Source: Mucilaginibacter ginsenosidivorans (GTDB lineage: Bacteria; Bacteroidota; Bacteroidia; Sphingobacteriales; Sphingobacteriaceae). Taken from it: DNA of 64,000 bases. A program made the translations under genes and the position numbers. Location: assembly GCF_007971025.1 (NCBI RefSeq), contig NZ_CP042436.1:4712001-4776000 (forward strand), given 5' to 3'. Shown one piece after another: positions 33,039 through 42,330 of the stretch. Every line of letters starts with the position of its first letter. The stretch's first letter is position 1. The notes below the pieces were generated by a model. It saw only the letters and a list, made by a program, of their open reading frames with translations, made no database searches and was not told where the DNA came from.

Positions 33039-33716
33039 TCAGGCTTTACTATCAAAACTGATACATTCCTTTAATTCCTTTTCGGTGTAAGCCATATTGT
33101 ATTGTTTTAATACGTCGTCCGGTACGCCGTTCCATTGGTTTGGCGTATTGCCCATATAGCCAACATCCTTCACCCCTATTTCTGACGTATAAAAACCTGT
33201 AGCGGTAAGGTTGCGCATCAGGTTAAAAAATGATACGCCCTGGTGCATTTCGGGTTTCGCTTTCTTCGGCCAGGCTATCTCGTCCACCATTTCCATCTGC
33301 TGGGTATGGTTGCAATCCTTAAATGCCTTTTCATACCGCTTCAGGCATTGCATATCCAACCAGCGTAAACCGCCGCGCATGGGCACCTGGTGTTCGGGCA
33401 TGTCTTTTACGATAAACTCAATAAACTCCGGAACTTTTGCATCAGATGCACTGCCGCTTACATCATCCTTTGGAATAATAATGTCCCCCAAAATGGTAAT
33501 AGTGGCCATCTCGTTGTCCGTGAAAAATTTAGGCATTTCGCGCAGCTTTTTCGCCACTTCTTTTTCCTCGGCCATCCTGTCGGCCTGATCGGGCTCTTTG
33601 CCGCCGGCAGCAGCGCCCCCGGTTGTTTCTTTGGCAGGCTGTTTACAGGCTTCCACCAAAACCGATGTGGATATGCCGCCTACTACCAATGCTTTTAACG
33701 AATCTCTTCTGTTCAT
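33039..33716 (-). CDS. Gluconate 2-dehydrogenase subunit 3-family protein
   Basis: 225 residues. The N-terminus MNRRDSLKALVVGGIST carries a twin-arginine (RR) motif and is followed by a lipobox-like VEACK, suggesting Tat export and possible lipidation. The body matches the small subunit of membrane-bound sugar or gluconate dehydrogenases, which helps export and assembly of the GMC flavoprotein. It starts 12 bases after the GMC gene stop, so the two form an operon ended by a strong terminator. Confidence 0.88.
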   Translation of the reverse strand: MNRRDSLKALVVGGISTSVLVEACKQPAKETTGGAAAGGKEPDQADRMAEEKEVAKKLREMPKFFTDNEMATITILGDIIIPKDDVSGSASDAKVPEFIEFIVKDMPEHQVPMRGGLRWLDMQCLKRYEKAFKDCNHTQQMEMVDEIAWPKKAKPEMHQGVSFFNLMRNLTATGFYTSEIGVKDVGYMGNTPNQWNGVPDDVLKQYNMAYTEKELKECISFDSKA

Positions 33717-33727
33717 GATCCGGAGAA

Positions 33728-35473
33728 TTAAATATTTTGTTTCTTCAATTGGTCAACTATATACTCTGATGCGCGCATGCTCAGAGCCAGTATGGTCCAG
33801 GTGATATTTTTATCCGCCTGCGATACAAACTGGCCGCCGTCCACACAAAACAGGTTTTTTACATCATGTGCCTGGCTGTATTTGTTCAACGGCGACTTTT
33901 TCGGGTCATTACCCATACGAACCGTACCTGCTTCGTGGATGATATTTCCCGGGTTATGCAACCCGTAATTATTGTGCGGACCATCATCGCCGCCCCATGT
34001 CACAACAGCACCCATGCTATGTAATATTTCTTTAAAGGTTTCCTTCATGTGCTTAGCCTGGTTAACCTCGTAATCGCTCCATTTCGTGTGGAATCGTAAA
34101 ACTGGTATACCATATTTATCCACCACATCCGGGTCTATTTCACAATAACTGTCCTCACGCGCAATCCCCTCGCCACGGCCAGCCATTCCTACGTGTGCGC
34201 CAAAGAAATAACGATAATCCTCTTTCAGTGAAGCACCGTAACCGCCCGCCTCTTTTTGCTTGCCTTTGATCTTATAAGCACCGTTCAGATTCTCGATACC
34301 CCAGTTAAAACCGTATAAAGGCATACCAAAACCGCCGCCGTACTCAATATGGTAACCGCGCGGGAAATCGAGTTTATCCTTTTTATTATCAAGCCACCAC
34401 GGTGTATACACGTGCATGCCGCCTACGCCATCCTCATTATAACGCTTCCTGTCGAACAATTCGGGGATAATTCCTCCCATATCCGCGCCGGTCGAATCGT
34501 GCAGGTATTTACCTACAACGCCGCTCGAGTTGGCGATACCATTGGGGAAGCGGGGCGATTTGGAGTTCAGCATCAACCTCGCACTTTCGGCTGCACTGGC
34601 TGCCAGTATTACGGTACGCCCGTAAACCTGGTATTCCTGCATGTCGGTTTTATCAACGTATGATACACCACTGGCCAATCCGTCGCGATTGGTTAATACC
34701 TCGCGGGCCATGGCATTTACCACCAGGTCAACGTTCCCGGTTTCAACCGCCGGTTTTACAAGCACCGATGACGATGAAAAATCGCCGTATATCTTACAGC
34801 TTCTGCCACACTGCGCGCAGTAAAAGCAGGCTTCACGCGTTTTATTTATTTTTTTGGTCAAGATAGATAACCGGGAAGGTATTACGGGTATGTTGACATG
34901 CCCCGCCGCCTTTTTTATAAAAAGCTCGTGCAAACGGGGTTTGGGCGGTGGCAGAAAAATACCATCCGGATCGTTATACAATCCTTCGTTGGTACCAAAT
35001 ACACCTATCAACTGATCGATCTTATCATAATAGGGCTTCACGTCCTCATATCCTATCGGCCAGTCATCCCCTAATCCATCTATGCTGTATCTTTTAAAAT
35101 CATTTGGACCAAAACGTAACGATATACGCCCCCAGTGATTGGTACGTCCGCCCACCATACGGGCACGCCACCATTCCCAGTTACTGCCGTCCTTTTGGGT
35201 GTACGGCTCGCCGTCGATCTCCCATCCCCAGTAACAGCCGTCAAAATCGCCGAAGGGTCTGAACTTGGTACTTGCACCCCTGCGTGGCGAATCCCATGGG
35301 TTTTTTAACTGAGATGAATTTTCGCGCGGATCGTAATTCGGTCCGGCTTCAAGTAAACAAACCTTTAAACCTGCATTAGCAAGTACATACGCCGCCATGC
35401 CACCCCCTGCTCCCGAACCAACAATGATAGCGTCATACTTTTTGGATCGTTTCTTGATCTGTATATCGTCCAT
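33728..35473 (-). CDS. GMC-family FAD oxidoreductase
   Basis: 581 residues. FAD loop IIVGSGAGGGMAAYVLANAG (residues about 16-35) and the GMC block WEWWRARMVGGRTNHWGR (FAD-contacting) are clear; the C-terminal NHxGT-like HEAGTVRMG and TWTILALSMRASEYI also fit. A Cys cluster FYCAQCGRSC near residue 220 may bind an Fe-S cluster or metal, as seen in some gluconate/sugar dehydrogenase large subunits. No signal peptide of its own, so it likely travels with the Tat-tagged subunit 3. Probable substrate is a sugar or polyol, electrons going to a cytochrome or quinone. Promoter and palindrome lie upstream. Confidence 0.9.
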   Translation of the reverse strand: MDDIQIKKRSKKYDAIIVGSGAGGGMAAYVLANAGLKVCLLEAGPNYDPRENSSQLKNPWDSPRRGASTKFRPFGDFDGCYWGWEIDGEPYTQKDGSNWEWWRARMVGGRTNHWGRISLRFGPNDFKRYSIDGLGDDWPIGYEDVKPYYDKIDQLIGVFGTNEGLYNDPDGIFLPPPKPRLHELFIKKAAGHVNIPVIPSRLSILTKKINKTREACFYCAQCGRSCKIYGDFSSSSVLVKPAVETGNVDLVVNAMAREVLTNRDGLASGVSYVDKTDMQEYQVYGRTVILAASAAESARLMLNSKSPRFPNGIANSSGVVGKYLHDSTGADMGGIIPELFDRKRYNEDGVGGMHVYTPWWLDNKKDKLDFPRGYHIEYGGGFGMPLYGFNWGIENLNGAYKIKGKQKEAGGYGASLKEDYRYFFGAHVGMAGRGEGIAREDSYCEIDPDVVDKYGIPVLRFHTKWSDYEVNQAKHMKETFKEILHSMGAVVTWGGDDGPHNNYGLHNPGNIIHEAGTVRMGNDPKKSPLNKYSQAHDVKNLFCVDGGQFVSQADKNITWTILALSMRASEYIVDQLKKQNI

Positions 35474-35509
35474 ATTTTAGATTTTGAGAATTTACTGTTT
35501 ATAAAGGAT

Positions 35510-35539
35510 CAAAATGTAGTATCACAAATCTACATTTTG
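35510..35539. promoter_or_regulatory. Inverted repeat over the GMC promoter
   Basis: CAAAATGTAG (35510-35519) and CTACATTTTG (35530-35539) form a perfect 10-bp inverted repeat with a 10-base spacer. The -7 box of the GMC gene (35525-35532) lies in its right half, so a bound protein would block transcription. It could also fold at the 3' end of the DUF58 transcript, but no G/C-rich stem or T-tract supports that. Confidence 0.55.
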
Positions 35540-35554
35540 ATTTGCGTTTTCAAA
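35525..35554 (-). promoter_or_regulatory. Promoter of the GMC/subunit 3 operon
   Basis: Minus strand TTTG (35551-35554), 18-base spacer, TAGATTTG (35525-35532): both boxes match the Bacteroidota consensus. ATG at 35473. Confidence 0.65.
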
Positions 35555-35599
35555 ATTTCAAATCGAATCCTATTCTAATTGTTACCGTACACACCTTAT

Positions 35600-36520
35600 T
35601 TAAACCATGCTGTTTCGCTTTACCAGGTAGGCTTTCAGGATATTATTGTACCCATCGTGAATATTGGCATCTACCAGATCAATATGGTATTGAGCGCATT
35701 TCAGCTCCAATTGATGCCGGTAATTATCCAAATTGGCTTTATAAGCGTCGCGTATTTTACCAGGATGTATTTTCAATTCCTCCCCGCTTTCAATATCTAC
35801 AAAATGGTGCGGGCGGTTATCGAAATCAAAATCCACCTCCTTTTTCCGGTCGTTCACATTAAAGATCACCACCTCGTGCTTGTTGTATTTCAAATGCTGT
35901 ATCGCGGCAAACAGGGCGTTCAGTTTTTCTTCGGTGTAATTATTTTCAAGCATATCGCTGAAAATAATGATCATTGAGCGTGTGTGTATCTCCTCGGCTA
36001 CGTGGTGCAGCACATCGGTTATATTGGTTGTCGCGTTTGTTTTGGGCTGATTGTAAGCCTTCTCCAGTTCAGCATATAAATGAAACATATGCGACGATGT
36101 CGACCGGGCACGGCTCAGCATGTCTATCTTATCTGAAAACAGGCACAACCCAAACGCATCCCGTTGTCTTTTGAACAAGTACATTAGCGATGCTACGGCA
36201 TAAACAGAAAATTGAAGCTTATTTAGCCCTTTTTCGGGAAAGTTCATGGACGATGAAGTATCCAGTAACAGGTAGCACCGCAGGTTAGTTTCTTCTTCAA
36301 ATTGTTTTACAAACAGCTTATCTGTCCGGGCGAATAGTTTCCAGTCGATATTTTTAACCGATTCGCCATTGTTATATAACCGGTGCTCGGCAAATTCAAC
36401 CGAAAACCCATGAAAAGGACTCTGATGTAAACCCGTAATGAAACCTTCCACCACCTGGCGGGCCAATAACTCAAGATTGGCCAGGTGACGTATGTCCTGT
36501 TCTTCCTGTAATGAAGGCAT
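35600..36520 (-). CDS. DUF58 domain-containing protein
   Basis: 306-residue cytoplasmic protein. The DUF58 core RLYNNGESVKNIDWKLFARTDKLFVKQFEEE (split by normal spacing) is followed by a von Willebrand A-like fold whose metal site LLLDTSSSM (DxSxS) is intact. Such proteins usually sit with a MoxR ATPase and vWA/BatA genes and are linked to protein maturation or oxidative stress; none are adjacent here, so this gene stands alone. Same strand as GMC, but a promoter separates them. Confidence 0.88.
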   Translation of the reverse strand: MPSLQEEQDIRHLANLELLARQVVEGFITGLHQSPFHGFSVEFAEHRLYNNGESVKNIDWKLFARTDKLFVKQFEEETNLRCYLLLDTSSSMNFPEKGLNKLQFSVYAVASLMYLFKRQRDAFGLCLFSDKIDMLSRARSTSSHMFHLYAELEKAYNQPKTNATTNITDVLHHVAEEIHTRSMIIIFSDMLENNYTEEKLNALFAAIQHLKYNKHEVVIFNVNDRKKEVDFDFDNRPHHFVDIESGEELKIHPGKIRDAYKANLDNYRHQLELKCAQYHIDLVDANIHDGYNNILKAYLVKRNSMV

Positions 36521-36620
36521 ATCGCTAATGTAGGGTATGAGGGCTAAGATTACAAGGAAAAAACTTGATAAAGACGGTTTTATTATAAAGTGAAAGGATA
36601 AAGACTAATATTAAACAAAA

Positions 36621-36650
36621 AAGCCGATCCCGGATATCCGGGATCGGCTT
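36621..36650 (-). terminator. Perfect 30-bp palindrome, terminator of trxA
   Basis: AAGCCGATCCCGGAT and its exact inverse ATCCGGGATCGGCTT meet without spacer. Six A residues flank it on the left, giving a U-tract on the minus-strand transcript. It ends trxA. 36521-36620 holds no gene. Confidence 0.85.
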
Positions 36651-36672
36651 CATTATGCTGATTGATTTAAAT

Positions 36673-36993
36673 TTATGCTAACTGTTTGTCAAGCTTGCCT
36701 GCAAGTACAGATTTTGGAACAGCGCCGATCTGCTTGTCAACGATCTCACCTTTATTGAAGTACAATAAAGCCGGGATGTTGCGGATGCCGAACTTCATCG
36801 ATATACCGGGGTTATTATCCACATTCACTTTGCCTACAACAGCCTTGCCGCTGTATTCCTTTGAGATTTCCTCAACTACCGGGCCCACCATGCGACACGG
36901 ACCGCACCATTCTGCCCAAAAGTCAACTAAAACCGGTTTATCTGATTTAAGGACCAATTCCTCAAAGTTTGCATCAGTTATTTCTAAAGCCAT
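36673..36993 (-). CDS. trxA: Thioredoxin
   Basis: 106-residue cytoplasmic dithiol reductase. The active site WCGPC with Cys30 and Cys33 is intact, as are the Asp24 buried acid and the cis-Pro (IRNIPALLYF). Normal length. It can reduce the peroxiredoxin Bcp encoded at 25925. Single-gene unit with a good promoter, a palindrome just upstream of that promoter, and a perfect-palindrome terminator. Confidence 0.97.
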   Translation of the reverse strand: MALEITDANFEELVLKSDKPVLVDFWAEWCGPCRMVGPVVEEISKEYSGKAVVGKVNVDNNPGISMKFGIRNIPALLYFNKGEIVDKQIGAVPKSVLAGKLDKQLA

Positions 36994-37020
36994 ATCTCTT
37001 AATTTTAAAATTTTTGCTTA

Positions 37021-37051
37021 CAAATGTATACATTCAAATAGCTTGCCACAA
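37021..37051 (-). promoter_or_regulatory. Promoter of trxA
   Basis: Minus strand TTG (37049-37051), 20-base spacer, TACATTTG (37021-37028, perfect TAnnTTTG), 27 bases before the ATG at 36993. Confidence 0.6.
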
Positions 37052-37063
37052 CTGCCTTCCTGA

Positions 37064-37076
37064 CATTGTGACAATG
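37064..37076. promoter_or_regulatory. Palindrome upstream of the trxA promoter
   Basis: CATTGT-G-ACAATG is a perfect 6+1+6 palindrome 12 bases beyond the -33 box. Its position suits an activator or repressor site. No family assignment. The rest of 37077-37207 shows no gene. Confidence 0.4.
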
Positions 37077-37207
37077 CGATTATCCAACCCCGGTACCCTA
37101 ACTTTTGGGTGACAATAAAAATAGTGTTTAAACGCATTAAACGGCAATTTAATTATTAACACCGCTTGCAGTTATGGCATGTTATCAACATCGGGCCTAA
37201 CAAAAAG

Positions 37208-37921
37208 TCAGTCTTTTTTCCTGAATTCCAATAACTTAGCTTTAATGTATCGGATCAAATCATAATCGCTCGTCCTGCGCACCCACTCTGCTTTGGGATA
37301 ATATTTGTCCATAAACAAGCTCACCGAATCGCCCTGTAATCGGGTCACCTTTGTTACCAGGCTGCGGTTAAACCGGGTATGAACATAGTCGGCCTCTTCG
37401 TCGAGCAATAACTCCTTTTTTAACTTATAGCTTGGGTCGTGCTTATGGGTAACGGCGCTTAACAGCGTTAGCAGATTGATGCTTACGAATGTAAACGGCA
37501 CATCAGATGGCGGCGGAACAAAGGCGTCCGTTACTTTTTTAGGCTGATAATTGAAAATAGCAGCATAGTCTTTCCGCAGCGTAATAGAGTCTTTCTTATG
37601 GTTCCTTTCGGCTTTAACAGCCACTTCATTAAGCAGGATCGATACCTGCTTTAGCCTGACGATGATATTAGTTTGCTTCAGGTTTTTAATGGGATATAGG
37701 TACGTTTTATAGCCAATGGCAGATACCTTGACGGTATCCCCTATCCCGGAAACTGTTATGCTGAAATCGCCGTAATTATTACTGGAAACATGATTGCCCG
37801 AATGGGTGATGATAGTCGCTGTTAAGGGCTTACCCGTACTATCGGCCAGTACCCTGCCGTTGATCGTTTGAGCATTTGCACCGGCATAGAAAAATATTAA
37901 CAGGACAGTTAACCATCGCAT
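37208..37921 (-). CDS. Carboxypeptidase-regulatory-like domain protein
   Basis: 237 residues with a signal peptide (residues 1-17, AGANAQ). The first 90 mature residues form a CarboxypepD_reg-like (transthyretin-type) domain: INGRVLADSTGKPLTATIITHSG, then NYGDFSITVSGIGDTVKVSAIGYKTY. This domain is common at the N-terminus of SusC-like TonB receptors and on free surface proteins. The remaining 120 residues are basic and match no family I recognise. It lies downstream of dnaE with a separate ATG; partner unknown. Confidence 0.8.
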   Translation of the reverse strand: MRWLTVLLIFFYAGANAQTINGRVLADSTGKPLTATIITHSGNHVSSNNYGDFSITVSGIGDTVKVSAIGYKTYLYPIKNLKQTNIIVRLKQVSILLNEVAVKAERNHKKDSITLRKDYAAIFNYQPKKVTDAFVPPPSDVPFTFVSINLLTLLSAVTHKHDPSYKLKKELLLDEEADYVHTRFNRSLVTKVTRLQGDSVSLFMDKYYPKAEWVRRTSDYDLIRYIKAKLLEFRKKD

Positions 37922-38022
37922 ACCCTAAGTTAGCCTATTGACCAACTGGAGGATAATGGTTTAACATTATTTAACGGATGGGGCGTATAGCAGCAGATAT
38001 TGAAATGTTACTTCTCTGCCTT

Positions 38023-41000
38023 TTAATTCAACATAGGCTGCACGTGCGTCAAATTGTGAATTTCTTCCAGCAGGTCGTCGCTTGGGTTTACCTTAAATGA
38101 TTTGGAAGGCAATTCAACCAGTAGCGCTTCTTCAATATCCTTCACCATAAATCTTAAGGTGCAGTTCTTCACCGGGTATTTCTGGTTATTCGCCTCTACT
38201 ATTTGTTGCAGGCTGTCCATAAGGTCGTTATTTACAGAATTTAGTTCCAGGCATACCGTCATCGATTTGGCCATTTTATCCCTGATCTCGGTAAGCAATA
38301 CGATCGAATTGATCCGCATATCCCAGTTATCCTTTTGCCGGAATTTCTCCTCAATGCTCCCCCTCAATTGCAGAAAATAATCATTTACCAGCAAGTTCCT
38401 GAACTTAACATAATCATCGCCAAACAGGGCAAACTCGTACGAATCATTATAATCCTCCAGCACAAAGGTGCCGAACGGCTTCCCCGTTTTCGTCATTTTA
38501 TGCTGAACGTTAGATACCAGCCCGCCCACACACAACTCTCCTTTTTTACGCAGCTCTGCAAATGCGGATTTAATATCATCACCACCCTCACCTGACCGCG
38601 CTTTTTGAATGGTGACCAAATCCGTCACGGTGCTATTACAATAGCGCTGCAGCTCCAGCTTATAATTATCAAGCGGGTGCCCGGTAAGGTATATACCGAT
38701 GACATCCTTTTCGTATTTCAGTTTCTCTATCAATGGGAACTCTTCAGCCTCTGGCAGCGGAGGCTCTGGTATATAAGAGGCCACGCCACCACCAAACAAC
38801 GACGCCTGCGAACTGCTTTGGGTATTTTGATAATCATTGGCGTATTTTATCATCCGCTCTATCCCGTTCAGCAGGCCGTTCTCCGTCTTGGCGAAAAACT
38901 GCGCGCGGTTATATTTAAATTCATCAAAGGCACCGCTGTAAACCAGGTTTTCGTACGATTTTTTGTTAACCGCCCGCACATTGGAACGCCTGGCGAAATC
39001 GTAGATACTTTCGTAAGGTCCATTCGCCACGCGTTCGTCTATAATGCTCTCTATTGCCTTTTCGCCTACACCTTTTACACCCGTCAAGCCAAAGCGCACC
39101 TCGCCTTTTTTGTTGACCGCAAAGGCCATATCCGATTCGTTAATATCCGGACCCAGAACGGGGACACCCATCCTGCGGCATTCCTCCATAAAGAAGGATA
39201 TTTTATCGATACTATTTTGGTTATTCAATACCGCTGCCATGTATTCGGCAGGGTAATGCGCCTTAAGGTAAGCGGTTTGGTAAGCCACAAAGGCGTAACA
39301 GGTAGAATGGGATTTGTTGAACGCATATTGTGCAAAAGCCTTCCAGTCGTTCCAAATTTTGGTCAGTTTATCTTTTGGGTGCCCCTTCGCAGCGGCCCCA
39401 TCCATAAACTGGGCCTCCATTTTGTTCAAAACTTCTATCTGCTTTTTACCCATGGCCTTACGCAGCACGTCGGCGTCGCCTTTACTAAAGCCGGCCAGCT
39501 TCTGCGATAAAAGCATCACCTGTTCCTGGTAAACCGTAATACCGTAGGTTTCGCCCAGGTATTCCTCCATATCGTCAAGGTCGAAGGTGATCGGCTCCAG
39601 CCCATGCTTACGCTTGATAAAGTTCGGGATATACTCGATCGGCCCCGGACGGTAGAGCGCGTTCATGGCTATAAGGTCTTCAAACTTATCCGGCTTCAGG
39701 TCACGCAGGTACATCTGCATACCATCACTTTCAAACTGGAACGTACCGTTGGTATCACCCTTTTGATAAAGCTCGAACGTCTTCTCGTCCTCAAGCGATA
39801 TGTAATCTATGTCGATATCGACGCCATGATTTTGTTTGATGAGCCGCAGGGCATCTTTAATAATGGTCAGCGTCTTCAGGCCCAAAAAGTCCATCTTGAT
39901 AACCCCGGCGTCTTCTATCACACGACCGTCGAATTGGGTAACCAGCAGGTCCGAATCCTTTGCTGTCGCGACAGGAACTATATTGGTCAGGTCATCCGGC
40001 GCAATAATGATACCGGCAGCGTGAACACCTGTGTTTCTTACAGAGCCTTCCAGTTTCTCCGCTTCGCGCAATACGATACCCTTTAATCCGGGATCATTAT
40101 AAATTTCCTTCAGCTCAGGCACCTGGTCTATGGCGCCGCGCAGCGTGATGCCCAAAGTTTCAGGCACCAGTTTTTTTAGCGCGTTCACATCGGATAAGGG
40201 CATATCCAGCACGCGGCCCACATCCTGGATACTGGTGCGGGCAGCCATCGAACCGTAGGTGATGATCTGCGCTACCTGGTTCTTTCCGTATTTGTCAACT
40301 ACATAATCGATCACCTTTTGCCTGCCGGCATCGTCAAAATCCGTATCAATATCGGGCATCGACTTACGGTCGGGGTTCAAAAACCTTTCGAACAGGAGGT
40401 TATATTTTATTGGGTCGATGTTGGTGATACCTATGCAATAAGCTACTACAGAACCAGCAGCCGAACCACGGCCCGGTCCAATAAATACCCCCATATCGCG
40501 GCCTGCTTTGATAAAGTCGGATACGATAAGGAAATACCCTGCAAACCCCATTGTTTTGATGGTGAACAGCTCGAAATTGATACGTTCCTCCACATCCGGT
40601 GTTATATCCCGGTAACGCTCCTTAGCTCCTAAAAACGTCAGGTGCTTCAGGTATTCCCACTGGTTTAGTGTATCGGCATCAGCTGTCTTGTGTATTTTAA
40701 ATTCGTCGGGTATCACGAAGTTTGGCAGCATAATATCCCTTTTTAATTTCAGGACATCTATCTTATCCACTATCTCGTTTGTGTTATCCAGCGACTCAGG
40801 CAGATCGTGAAACAGCTTACCCATTTCGGCCTGGGTCTTAAAGTAGAACTGATCGTTGGGAAACCCGAAACGGTATCCCTTCCCGCCCTCTTCATCCGTT
40901 GCTATGGGCGTGCTTTGCATATCGCCGGTATTTACGCAAAGCAAAATGTCATGTGCGTTCGAGTCCTGCTGATCCACATAGTGCGAATCGTTTGAACAGA

Positions 41001-41607
41001 TCATCTTTACATTATGCTTCCTGGCATACTTCTGCAAAGTGTTGTTGATAACATCCTGCTCGGGTATATCATGCCGCTGTAGTTCTATATAGTAATCTTC
41101 ACCAAACAGGTCAAGCCACCACTTGAATTCATCTTCTGCTTCATCTTCCGTCTTTTTCAATATGGCCTGCGGAACGGATGCACCGATGCAGCAGGTAGTC
41201 GCGATCAACCCTTTGTGATATTTCAGGATAAGCTCTTTATCTATCCTCGGCCATTTGCTGTATAGCCCTTCGATATAACCCAACGAGCATAGTTTTACAA
41301 GATTGCGGTATCCTTCGGCATTTTTTGCCAGCAACAGCTGGTGATAGCGGACATCTTTTTTTTCCTTGGTGAATTGTTTTTTATGGCGATCATCAACCAC
41401 GTAAAACTCGCAGCCGACAATGGGTTTGATGTTGTGTTTGCCAGCCTCCGCAACAAACTTGAATACACCGAACATATTTCCATGATCCGTAATGGCCAGG
41501 GCCTTCATGCCATCGGCAGCCGCTTTTTTGTACAGCTTGGATATATCGGCGGCCCCGTCTAAAAGCGAGAACTGGGTATGTACGTGTAAGTGCGAAAAAT
41601 CTGGCAT
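38023..41607 (-). CDS. dnaE: DNA polymerase III alpha subunit
   Basis: Replicative polymerase catalytic subunit, 1194 residues, normal for DnaE. N-terminal PHP domain (HLHVHTQFSLLDGAADI, ITDHGNMFGVF), catalytic Asp pair in PDIDTDFDD (residues about 418-426), palm segment GRGSAAGSVVAYCIG just before, then HhH and OB-fold regions at the C-terminus. No intein or truncation seen. Start ATG at 41607. The divergent region upstream has a -7 box and two inverted near-DnaA boxes. Confidence 0.97.
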   Translation of the reverse strand: MPDFSHLHVHTQFSLLDGAADISKLYKKAAADGMKALAITDHGNMFGVFKFVAEAGKHNIKPIVGCEFYVVDDRHKKQFTKEKKDVRYHQLLLAKNAEGYRNLVKLCSLGYIEGLYSKWPRIDKELILKYHKGLIATTCCIGASVPQAILKKTEDEAEDEFKWWLDLFGEDYYIELQRHDIPEQDVINNTLQKYARKHNVKMICSNDSHYVDQQDSNAHDILLCVNTGDMQSTPIATDEEGGKGYRFGFPNDQFYFKTQAEMGKLFHDLPESLDNTNEIVDKIDVLKLKRDIMLPNFVIPDEFKIHKTADADTLNQWEYLKHLTFLGAKERYRDITPDVEERINFELFTIKTMGFAGYFLIVSDFIKAGRDMGVFIGPGRGSAAGSVVAYCIGITNIDPIKYNLLFERFLNPDRKSMPDIDTDFDDAGRQKVIDYVVDKYGKNQVAQIITYGSMAARTSIQDVGRVLDMPLSDVNALKKLVPETLGITLRGAIDQVPELKEIYNDPGLKGIVLREAEKLEGSVRNTGVHAAGIIIAPDDLTNIVPVATAKDSDLLVTQFDGRVIEDAGVIKMDFLGLKTLTIIKDALRLIKQNHGVDIDIDYISLEDEKTFELYQKGDTNGTFQFESDGMQMYLRDLKPDKFEDLIAMNALYRPGPIEYIPNFIKRKHGLEPITFDLDDMEEYLGETYGITVYQEQVMLLSQKLAGFSKGDADVLRKAMGKKQIEVLNKMEAQFMDGAAAKGHPKDKLTKIWNDWKAFAQYAFNKSHSTCYAFVAYQTAYLKAHYPAEYMAAVLNNQNSIDKISFFMEECRRMGVPVLGPDINESDMAFAVNKKGEVRFGLTGVKGVGEKAIESIIDERVANGPYESIYDFARRSNVRAVNKKSYENLVYSGAFDEFKYNRAQFFAKTENGLLNGIERMIKYANDYQNTQSSSQASLFGGGVASYIPEPPLPEAEEFPLIEKLKYEKDVIGIYLTGHPLDNYKLELQRYCNSTVTDLVTIQKARSGEGGDDIKSAFAELRKKGELCVGGLVSNVQHKMTKTGKPFGTFVLEDYNDSYEFALFGDDYVKFRNLLVNDYFLQLRGSIEEKFRQKDNWDMRINSIVLLTEIRDKMAKSMTVCLELNSVNNDLMDSLQQIVEANNQKYPVKNCTLRFMVKDIEEALLVELPSKSFKVNPSDDLLEEIHNLTHVQPMLN

Positions 41608-41630
41608 AACTAATCTGGATCAACTTTCCC

Positions 41631-41685
41631 TGTGGATTACAAATCTAAAAAAACGGGTGAAATTAAGCAGTATATTTAATCCACA
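41631..41685. promoter_or_regulatory. Inverted pair of near-DnaA boxes and dnaE -7 box
   Basis: TGTGGATTA (41631-41639) and its inverse TAATCCACA (41677-41685) each differ from the DnaA box TTATCCACA at one base. The minus-strand -7 box TAGATTTG of dnaE lies at 41640-41647 between them. Confidence 0.45.
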
Positions 41686-41714
41686 TTTGCGCCGATGTTA
41701 ACATTTCAGCCTTC

Positions 41715-42315
41715 ATGAAACCAAGCTTACTTGCCTTTCTTTTAATTACCATATTGCTATTAAATTTCGCATGCAAACCTTCGTTTCCGCCTTCGAATAG
41801 AATGTTTGTTATACAGCCGTTCGATGCATTTCCCGCCGATCAAGCTAATCTTATCTTTGAGAAACTCCGGAAGATCAATACTAAAACTTTGCTGAGAAAA
41901 ACTATTCCATTACCCCGCATTCGCATTTTACGCTCCGCGAAACCGCTACCGGGCCGACTCGCTCATCAACTATCTAAGTCGTCCTGGCGTCGCCGATACT
42001 GTCGTAATTGGTTTGACCGATAAAGATATCAGCACCAGAAAAGGCAGCATTAATGACTGGGGTATTATGGGTCTTGGATTTCAACCCGGGAATGCTTGTG
42101 TAATATCGACGTTTCGGTTGTCAAAAGAACGACGCATGGACCAATTCTATAAACTTGCTTTGCACGAATTGGGACACACTCAAGGCCTGCCGCATTGTAA
42201 TAAAAGAACATGTTTAATGCGCGATGCTGAAGGTGGCAATCATTTGGATGAGGAAACAGGCTTTTGCGAATCGTGCCGTTCATTTCTAAAAAGTAAGGGC
42301 TGGCTGTTAAAATAA
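41715..42315 (+). pseudogene. Archaemetzincin-type metallopeptidase, frameshifted
   Basis: Two overlapping frames together encode one protein. The first (from the ATG at 41715) gives a lipoprotein signal (lipobox NFACK) and about 60 residues; the second continues with FYAPRNRYRADSLINYLS and ends with HELGHTQGLPHCNKRTC, a later CESC pair and FLKSKGWLLK. HExxHxxGxxH plus Cys pairs is the archaemetzincin (M54) signature and is fully intact. The frames join if one A is removed from the A5 run at 41897-41901. The break may be a sequencing error, programmed slippage or a real mutation. It is flanked by a retropepsin-like gene downstream. Confidence 0.8.
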
Positions 42316-42330
42316 TCCTATTATTGCCCC

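Noticed and set aside
38605-39510. 301-codon open frame on the plus strand
   Set aside because: It lies wholly opposite dnaE, which is certain, and its translation has no family features.
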